Made by a program: the position numbers and the translations under genes. This document shows positions 6,553 through 8,348 of a DNA stretch of 8,348 nucleotides, in pieces. This DNA is from JBMSHD01 sp049416425 (GTDB lineage Bacteria > Pseudomonadota > Gammaproteobacteria > Francisellales > Francisellaceae): NCBI GenBank assembly GCA_049416425.1, contig JBMSHD010000096.1, forward strand, positions 1 to 8,348. Direction: 5' to 3'. Position 1 is the stretch's first letter. The number at the start of each line of letters is the position of its first letter. The notes beneath the pieces are model-generated. The model was not told the DNA's origin, searched no databases, and saw only the letters and a program-made list of their open reading frames with translations.

Positions 6553-8348
6553 ATGATGGAGAAAGGCGTTGATCTTATCTGTATGGGGCGAGTCGGTGTC
6601 GATTTATATGCCGAGCAAATCAACAGTCCGCTAAAAGATGTAGAGAGTTTCCGTAAGTATCTCGGTGGTTCACCGGGCAATATCAGTGTCGGTGTCTCTC
6701 GATTGGGGCTTAAAACGGCACTGTTCTCGGCTGTGGGCACCGATGAGATGGGGCAGTTTTTAAAGTCACAGCTGATCAAAGAAGGCGTTGATACAACGAT
6801 GTTGATTGAAAGCGATCGCCATCTAACGGCCTTGGCGATTTTGGGTATTTGCCCACCGGATCGCTTTCCTTTGATCTTCTATCGTCATGACTGTGCCGAT
6901 ATGCAGCTTAAAACGGCCCATATTGACCAGGCGATGATCGAAAAGGCCAAAGCATTTCAATTTTCGGGTACCGGCATCTCTAGTGCTTTGATGAGAGAGA
7001 CGACAAGAGCCGCTTTGATACGTTGCAAAGCCCATGGTGTTAAGGTGATTTTGGATATCGATTATCGTCCTGTGCTTTGGGGGTTGAGCTCGGCTGGAGA
7101 TGGCGAGACACGCTATAAAAGCGATGAAAAAGTGAGTCGCTATTATCAGGATTTTCTGCCTTTTTGTGATATCGTTGTCGGTACGGATGAAGAGCTTTGC
7201 ATTGCTGCTGGTGTCGATCATCCGTATCAGGCGATTGCAAAAATACAGACATTCGCTAAAGTCGATGTGGTCTATAAAACCGGTCTTGCCGGCAGCGAAG
7301 TCCATCTCTTTGCTTCAAAAGAGATCATAAGCCAGCCGGCTTTTGTTGTCGATGTTTTCAATACGCTGGGTGCGGGTGATGCCTATTTAAGTGGATTATT
7401 GCGTGGTCTTTTAACCGGTATGAACTGGTCTGAATCACTGGTTTTGGCTAATGCCTGTGGTGCCTTGGTCTGTGCCCGTCACGGCTGTTCACCGGCTATG
7501 CCATCATTCAAAGAGCTTAAATACTTTATCGAGGGCTATAAACAGTTGGGTAAAGCCGTCGTCTTTGATGCTAATCTAGAGCGATTGCACGCCAAAGTGG
7601 GGATTGAAAAACGCAATCCTATTGCCCTTTTGGCCTATGATCATCGTTGGCAGTTTGAAAAAAGTGCCGATGAACATGGGCGTGATTATGATTGCATCGC
7701 TGAATTCAAAAAAGCGATTTATCAAGGCTTTAAAGTGGTTAAAAGCCGGTATAAAGGCAATCTGTCTTTGGGAGTAATTTGTGATTGGCAATATGGAGCA
7801 GATGTGCTAGCCGAGGCGGCTTGTCGTGGTGACCTTGCACTATCGCCTTTGGAGGCGGCAAATAGCTATCTCAGTGAATGGATTGATGAGGATAAAGGCA
7901 TCGATGAACAGATCTGCCGGCTGCCGGCAACCCAGGGCTTAAAATTTTTATGGCGCTTTCATCCGGATATGTCAATAGCTCAGAAAGCACATCAATTACA
8001 GCGCTTGAAGCAGGCGTATCTGGCGGCAAAAAACAGAGACAGACGGTTGATGCTTGAATTGATCGTGCCGGCTGAATACGATTTTAACATCCAGGCGCTC
8101 TCACAGAGTATCGAGATGGTTTATCGACAGGGTATTTATCCTCATTGGTGGAAACTTCAAGCCTTATCCAATAGAAAGCAATGGCGACAGTTAGAGGAGA
8201 TTATTTCAAGGCATGATGTCGATGCGAGGATGGTTGTTTTAGGGGGGTTGGCACGTGAACTTGATGATTATGCGCCGCTGTTTGAGACGATAACTGATCT
8301 TGAGAAGGTAGACGGTTTTGCCTTTGGGCGAAGTATCTTCTGGTCAAT
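6553..8348 (+). CDS. iolC: 5-dehydro-2-deoxygluconokinase IolC fused to DUF2090 aldolase-like domain, 3' end cut by window
   Basis: The open frame runs 598 codons to the window edge without a stop. Residues 1 to about 340 are a PfkB-family sugar kinase: the LGGSPGN substrate loop (37-43) and NTLGAGDAY with catalytic Asp276 in GAGD (273-276). It would phosphorylate 5-dehydro-2-deoxy-D-gluconate using ATP. From about 350 a second domain starts with LLAYDHR (359-365) and continues through ICDWQYG (409-415), FHPDM, LELIVP, PHWWKL (530-535) and GFAFGRSIFW. This is the DUF2090 domain found fused to IolC in many proteobacteria and annotated as the 6-phosphate aldolase (IolJ function), giving dihydroxyacetone phosphate and malonate semialdehyde. 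Such fusions are about 630-640 residues, so only some 35-40 are missing. AGGGG at 6541-6545 sets the start at ATG 6553; an adjacent ATG at 6556 is equally possible. It is the third gene of the operon. Confidence 0.94.
   Translation, partial: MMEKGVDLICMGRVGVDLYAEQINSPLKDVESFRKYLGGSPGNISVGVSRLGLKTALFSAVGTDEMGQFLKSQLIKEGVDTTMLIESDRHLTALAILGICPPDRFPLIFYRHDCADMQLKTAHIDQAMIEKAKAFQFSGTGISSALMRETTRAALIRCKAHGVKVILDIDYRPVLWGLSSAGDGETRYKSDEKVSRYYQDFLPFCDIVVGTDEELCIAAGVDHPYQAIAKIQTFAKVDVVYKTGLAGSEVHLFASKEIISQPAFVVDVFNTLGAGDAYLSGLLRGLLTGMNWSESLVLANACGALVCARHGCSPAMPSFKELKYFIEGYKQLGKAVVFDANLERLHAKVGIEKRNPIALLAYDHRWQFEKSADEHGRDYDCIAEFKKAIYQGFKVVKSRYKGNLSLGVICDWQYGADVLAEAACRGDLALSPLEAANSYLSEWIDEDKGIDEQICRLPATQGLKFLWRFHPDMSIAQKAHQLQRLKQAYLAAKNRDRRLMLELIVPAEYDFNIQALSQSIEMVYRQGIYPHWWKLQALSNRKQWRQLEEIISRHDVDARMVVLGGLARELDDYAPLFETITDLEKVDGFAFGRSIFWS

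Noticed and set aside
6823..7305. Long open frame on the minus strand opposite iolC
   Set aside because: It lies wholly inside the clear kinase frame, shows no recognisable motifs, and its existence is explained by codon bias of the sense gene.
1..8348. tRNA genes, CRISPR array, insertion sequence or attachment site
   Set aside because: I saw no cloverleaf-like sequences, regularly spaced repeats, transposase coding or flanking terminal repeats anywhere in the window.

Overview
The window looks like a chromosomal stretch from an intracellular gammaproteobacterium, most likely a member of the Legionellales (Legionella, Coxiellaceae or relatives). Three observations point there: a large protein of no recognised family that ends in a eukaryote-style CaaX prenylation box; a myo-inositol transport and breakdown cluster in the order transporter, dehydrogenase, kinase, as I recall it from Legionella pneumophila; and mixed base composition, with an A/T-rich effector-like gene beside more balanced metabolic genes. 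The assignment is an inference from content, not from any marker gene. All supported genes lie on the + strand.

Region 1 (1-1865) holds a 595-residue effector-like protein ending in Cys-Ile-Val-Cys. The first 77 bases suggest its real 5' end lies outside the window and is separated from the visible frame by a frameshift or a stop. Region 2 (about 1905-2960) starts at a consensus -10 box and holds an acidic unknown protein of 144 residues followed 5 bases later by pdxT, the glutaminase subunit of pyridoxal-phosphate synthase. Its partner pdxS is not in the window. Region 3 (3033-3938) is a LysR-family regulator.

Region 4 (about 4004 to the end) is a tightly packed myo-inositol operon. A sigma70-like promoter and an inverted repeat in the leader precede iolT (sugar-porter MFS transporter). 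iolG (inositol 2-dehydrogenase) follows, then a fused iolC kinase with a C-terminal DUF2090 aldolase-like domain, cut by the window end. Together they would import myo-inositol, oxidise it to scyllo-inosose, and later phosphorylate and cleave 5-dehydro-2-deoxygluconate. The ring dehydratase, hydrolase, isomerase and semialdehyde dehydrogenase steps (iolE, iolD, iolB, iolA) would have to lie beyond the right edge or elsewhere. The LysR gene immediately upstream is the obvious candidate regulator, but this is only positional.

The most unusual item is the CaaX-tailed protein: a candidate translocated effector that the host would prenylate, with HAD-like motif spacing and a probably disrupted N-terminus. 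I see no tRNA, rRNA, CRISPR array or insertion sequence. No gene-free stretch exceeds 300 bases.
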